NCBI RefSeq assembly: GCF_012641435.1
Contig: NZ_JABAIJ010000015.1
Span: 82,497-146,496 of the forward strand
DNA length: 64,000 nucleotides
Direction: 5' to 3'
Source of the DNA: Rhizobium sp. P38BS-XIX
GTDB lineage: Bacteria > Pseudomonadota > Alphaproteobacteria > Rhizobiales > Rhizobiaceae
A program made the position numbers and the translations under genes. This document shows, one piece after another, positions 61,033 through 64,000 of the stretch. Under the pieces are notes generated by a model, which did not search any database, was not told the DNA's origin, and saw only the letters and a program-made list of their open reading frames with translations. Within the stretch, counting starts at the first letter, position 1. Every line of letters begins with the position of its first letter.

Positions 61033-63501
61033 TCAGGTCCCCCTTGGTTTGGCGCGTGTCGTCGGCAATGCATCGGCCGGATCCTCCGGCCAGGGATGTC
61101 TTGGATAGCGCCCGCGCATGTCGGCGCGCACATCCTTCCAGGATCCCGCCCAGAAGCCGGGTAGATCGCGCGTCGTCTGGATCGGCCGATGCGCGGGAGA
61201 GGTCAGTTCCAGCAGCAACGGCAACCTGCCGCCGCCGATGGTCGGATGCTGCTTCAATCCGAACAATTCTTGCACGCGAATGGTCAGGAGCGGCTCCTCG
61301 CCATCATACTGTATCGGGTGGCGCTGACCGGTCGGTGCCTCGAAATGCGTCGGCGCCATGCGGGAGACGTCGCGCTGAAGTTCATGCGGCACCAGCGACA
61401 TCAGCCCATTGGACAAACCGCCGGTCGAGATATCGGAAAGGCCGCGCGCGTCGGTCTGAAACGGGGTGAACCATTCGTCGAGCCGCGCAAGCAGCGCCTG
61501 GTCGCTCATATCGGGCCAGGGATCGCCGATGGTCCTATATAGGAAGCCAATCCTGTCGCGCAGCTGCGCCGCCTCTTTCGAAAAAGGCAGGATGTCGATG
61601 CCAAGCTCGCGAATGCCTTCGGCCAGCGCCTTGGCGGCCTGCTCGCCGGAAGGGCGCGGCAGGGGCGTTTCCTCAAAGACGATCGCGCCGAGCCGCGTCG
61701 CGCGCCGTGCGCGTACCTGCCGGCTCGCTTTGTCGAAGAAGCTCTGTTCCTCGGTGCGAATCTCTCCCGGCAAGTGTTCTTCGACATCCGCACGGGAAAT
61801 CTCAGCCGCCGCCAGAATGCGAGCCTGCGCCGCCCTGCCGGTCAGATCGGCGATGATGAGCATTTGCGAGCCAGCCAGCCGTTCGGTCTCCTGCAACTCC
61901 GCACCGCGTCCATTGGCCATGACAAAGCGTCCTCGCCCGCCGCGCTGAAGCGCGATTCGATCGGGAAAGGCATGCAGCAACAATGAGCCGGCCAGAGGTG
62001 ACGGTGTGGATAGGACATCCTTGCCGCCGCCTGCCGCCGATGCAAGCCTCGCAGCCAATCGGCGGGCCGCGTCCGCGCGTTCACCCTTTTCGGTCTTGAA
62101 GCGCCGCAACCGCTCTTCCAGGTCGATGCTCTGGCCGCCGAGGCCTTGTTCGGTCAGCAACACGGCCAGCAGCGCTGCTTCACGCGCCTCGCCGAACTCC
62201 GCAGCCGAAATCACCATGGCCGTCAGCCGCGGCGGCAAGGCAAGCTCCCGCATCAGCCGACCGCGTGCGGTCAGTCCGTTGTCCGTGTCGAGCGCTCCCA
62301 GTTGCCGCAGCAAGGTCCGCGCCTCGGCAAGCGTCGTTGCCGGCGGCTGGTCGATGAAGGCAAGCGTTGCCGGATCCTGCACGCCCCAATGGGCCAGATC
62401 GAGCGCGAGACCCGAGAGGTCACTGGAGAGAATCTGCGGCGGCGTGAAGGCCGGGAGCGCCGCCGTCTGGCCGGGATGCCAAAGCCGCAAGGCAATGCCG
62501 GGCTCGGTTCGCCCGGCGCGGCCGGCGCGCTGATCGGCCGAGGCGCGGGATACACGCACCGTCTCCAGCCTGGTAATGCCGGTCGAAGCTTCAAAGACGG
62601 GAAGGCGCTGCAAGCCGCTGTCTATGACAATGCGAACGCCGTCGATAGTGATGGATGTTTCAGCGATCGAGGTCGCAAGGACGATCTTGCGCGTACCCTG
62701 CGGAGCCGGTCTGATCGCCGCGTCCTGTTCCTTCTGGCTGAGATTGCCGTAAAGCGGCGCGATCATCGTATGCGAGCCGAAGCGGCCATCGAGCCGCTCC
62801 ACGGTGCGGGTGATTTCCGCCTGACCTGGCAGAAAGGCGAGGATCGAACCCTGTTCCTCCGCATGTGTCTCAAGAATCGCGCGGGTCACGACATCCTCGA
62901 TCCGTTCGCCCGCCGGCCGGTCCTGATGGCGAATATCGATCGGAAAGCTTCGGCCCATGCTCTCGATGATGGGTGGGTTTTCCAGCAATGCTGCGACGCG
63001 TGCCACGTCGAGTGTCGCCGACATGACCAGAATGCGCAGATCGTCCCGCAGCGCCGATTGCACGTCGAGCGCCAGTGCCAGTCCGAAATCGGCATCCAGT
63101 GAGCGTTCGTGGAATTCGTCGAAGATGACGGCGGAAATGCCTGACAGCTCCGGGTCGTCCAGGATCATTCGCGCAAACACGCCTTCCGTCACCACTTCGA
63201 CACGGGTTTTCGCGGAGATGCGGTTGTCGAGGCGCATGCGGTAGCCGACCGTCTCGCCCACCTGTTCGCTCAGCAGCGAAGCCATGCGTGCCGCCGCAGC
63301 CCTTGCTGCCAGCCGCCGCGGTTCCAGAAGGATGATCCGGCCATCACCGCGCCACTGCTGGCCGAGGAGATAAAGCGGCACGAGCGTCGTCTTGCCGGCG
63401 CCGGGCGGCGCGGACAGCACGGCACGCCTGTGGCCGGCGAGCGCAGTGCTGATATCGGCAAGGACATGTGAGACCGGAAGTTCCGGCAATGGAGGCACCA
63501 T
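61033..63501 (-). CDS. hrpB: ATP-dependent DExH-box helicase HrpB
   Basis: HrpB is a DEAH-type helicase of unsettled role. The roughly 822-residue protein has Walker A VLSAPPGAGKTTLVPLYLL, Walker B AVIFDEFHERSLDADFG, VMSATLDV, SIAETSITIDGVRIVID and RAGRAGRTEPGIALRLW, then the HrpB-specific C-terminal half (LTSPAHRPIQTTRDLPGFWAGSW with the WxG ending; quoted in parts). An upstream ATG (63558) is in frame, but start at 63501 (MVPPLPELPVSHVLADI) matches the usual family N-terminus. It lies two bases from actS. Confidence 0.95.
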   Translation of the reverse strand: MVPPLPELPVSHVLADISTALAGHRRAVLSAPPGAGKTTLVPLYLLGQQWRGDGRIILLEPRRLAARAAAARMASLLSEQVGETVGYRMRLDNRISAKTRVEVVTEGVFARMILDDPELSGISAVIFDEFHERSLDADFGLALALDVQSALRDDLRILVMSATLDVARVAALLENPPIIESMGRSFPIDIRHQDRPAGERIEDVVTRAILETHAEEQGSILAFLPGQAEITRTVERLDGRFGSHTMIAPLYGNLSQKEQDAAIRPAPQGTRKIVLATSIAETSITIDGVRIVIDSGLQRLPVFEASTGITRLETVRVSRASADQRAGRAGRTEPGIALRLWHPGQTAALPAFTPPQILSSDLSGLALDLAHWGVQDPATLAFIDQPPATTLAEARTLLRQLGALDTDNGLTARGRLMRELALPPRLTAMVISAAEFGEAREAALLAVLLTEQGLGGQSIDLEERLRRFKTEKGERADAARRLAARLASAAGGGKDVLSTPSPLAGSLLLHAFPDRIALQRGGRGRFVMANGRGAELQETERLAGSQMLIIADLTGRAAQARILAAAEISRADVEEHLPGEIRTEEQSFFDKASRQVRARRATRLGAIVFEETPLPRPSGEQAAKALAEGIRELGIDILPFSKEAAQLRDRIGFLYRTIGDPWPDMSDQALLARLDEWFTPFQTDARGLSDISTGGLSNGLMSLVPHELQRDVSRMAPTHFEAPTGQRHPIQYDGEEPLLTIRVQELFGLKQHPTIGGGRLPLLLELTSPAHRPIQTTRDLPGFWAGSWKDVRADMRGRYPRHPWPEDPADALPTTRAKPRGT

Positions 63502-63854
63502 ATATGTCACGCCTGTCGGCTCCATACCGCTGTATATGAGGTGCTGCCGTATCCGCATCGCGCTGCCATTCGCGCTGGCGCTTTATGAAGAAGCAACATG
63601 CTCCGCTTCCTTTGTTTGTTTGATGTCTATTAGGTCCTGGGCGTTTTGCTGGCAATGCGACGTCGGGCGCAGGGCCGTTGAGGGTGTTCGGGCCGGCTTT
63701 TTGGGGCGAGCTGGGCGATTCCGGCAAAAGACGTAAAATGAATCCGGAAAACGCATAGGATTCGGTATAAACCGCCCCATTTCCTGTCATCTCTTAAAAT
63801 TATTGTTTATATTCAGTTGGTTAGAAAAATGTCAGAATTTTTACAGTGATAGTG
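63502..63854. other. Non-coding stretch before the candidate rRNA promoter
   Basis: This 350-base space upstream of hrpB holds no gene that I recognise. Its last 80 bases are AT-rich (AAAATTATTGTTTATATTCAG), as is usual for the upstream element of a strong promoter. A purine/pyrimidine shift at 63660-63730 has no clear structure. Confidence 0.5.
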
Positions 63855-64000
63855 TTGACTATGTCGGGTTGGGGGGTCTATAAGCCCGATCACTGACGAG
63901 GGCGGCGGCGCTGCTGGCGACGAAGTCTCTCGCTCTGGTGTTTCCTAGATTGGCTGCGATGCTGATTTGTGGTTCTGGGCTTAGGTGCCTGGGATTGTGG
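63855..64000 (+). promoter_or_regulatory. Strong promoter and start of a probable rRNA operon leader
   Basis: TTGACT and CTATAA are separated by 17 bases with an AT-rich upstream element. The downstream GATCACTGACGAGGGCGGCGG and GCTGCTGGCGACGAAGTCTC match, from memory, the leader ahead of 16S rRNA genes in Rhizobiaceae. The 16S gene itself would begin beyond the window, so this is an inference from promoter and leader alone. Confidence 0.7.

Overview
The window looks like a piece of the main chromosome of a Rhizobium-type alphaproteobacterium (Rhizobiaceae). The basis is gene content and order: maf-aroE-coaE-dnaQ / secB-fxsA, trpFBA-accD-folC, hprK-EIIA-HPr next to chvG-chvI and pckA, hisB / hslVU, actSR, and genes typical of the order such as DivL, a TsaE-AmgK fusion and DUF1402. 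Coding density is high, base composition is GC-rich, and several families of short palindromic intergenic repeats like those of rhizobia are present. The maf-aroE-coaE-dnaQ block usually lies near the chromosomal origin in this group, so the window is probably origin-proximal (inference). I see no prophage, transposon, CRISPR array, plasmid module or tRNA gene.

Layout. 1-9000: end of maf, then overlapping aroE-coaE-dnaQ; opposite them secB and fxsA; then a Tim44-like gene, mltA, an Smr-domain gene and a small XRE regulator in overlapping order, followed by gyrB with its own promoter and terminator. 9000-16900: single genes for a nitroreductase, a DUF2218 protein, a glutathionyl-hydroquinone reductase, a PLP decarboxylase, an FAH-family enzyme, an intracellular PHB depolymerase (phaZ), a DUF2852 membrane protein and a YgjP-type metallopeptidase. 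16900-22100: trpF-trpB-trpA-accD-folC. 22100-34300 (minus strand): trxA, addA, addB, a MurU-like nucleotidyltransferase, a TsaE-AmgK fusion and the pseudo-histidine kinase divL. 34500-40150 (minus): ahcY behind a candidate SAH-responsive operator, then the HPr / EIIA / HPr-kinase trio and the ChvG-ChvI two-component system. 40490-43560: pckA, arfB, a mosaic palindromic repeat and alkB. 43560-48300 (minus): coaA, hisE, hisF, hisA, hisH, a DUF2628 membrane protein and hisB. 48500-51500: hslV-hslU and a DUF1402 protein. 51700-57500: a cytochrome P450, a hydantoinase/oxoprolinase-family protein and malate synthase G. 57680-63500: an L,D-transpeptidase, mmcB, actR-actS and hrpB. The final 150 bases carry a strong promoter and the start of what looks like an rRNA operon leader.

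Functionally this is mostly housekeeping: aromatic, tryptophan, histidine, folate and CoA synthesis, DNA repair (AddAB, AlkB, MmcB, GyrB, DnaQ), cell-wall turnover and recycling (MltA, L,D-transpeptidase, AmgK/MurU, DUF1402), and global regulation (PTS-Ntr branch, ChvGI, ActSR, DivL). The most unusual points are: (i) the DUF1402 protein carries all three sequence signatures of an SLT-type lytic transglycosylase in the right order, with a long cysteine-containing insertion; (ii) DivL has tyrosine in place of the phospho-accepting histidine; (iii) AccD has lost three of four zinc-ribbon cysteines; (iv) AddB lacks the Fe-S cluster cysteines; (v) several candidate operators and multicopy palindromes sit in intergenic spaces.
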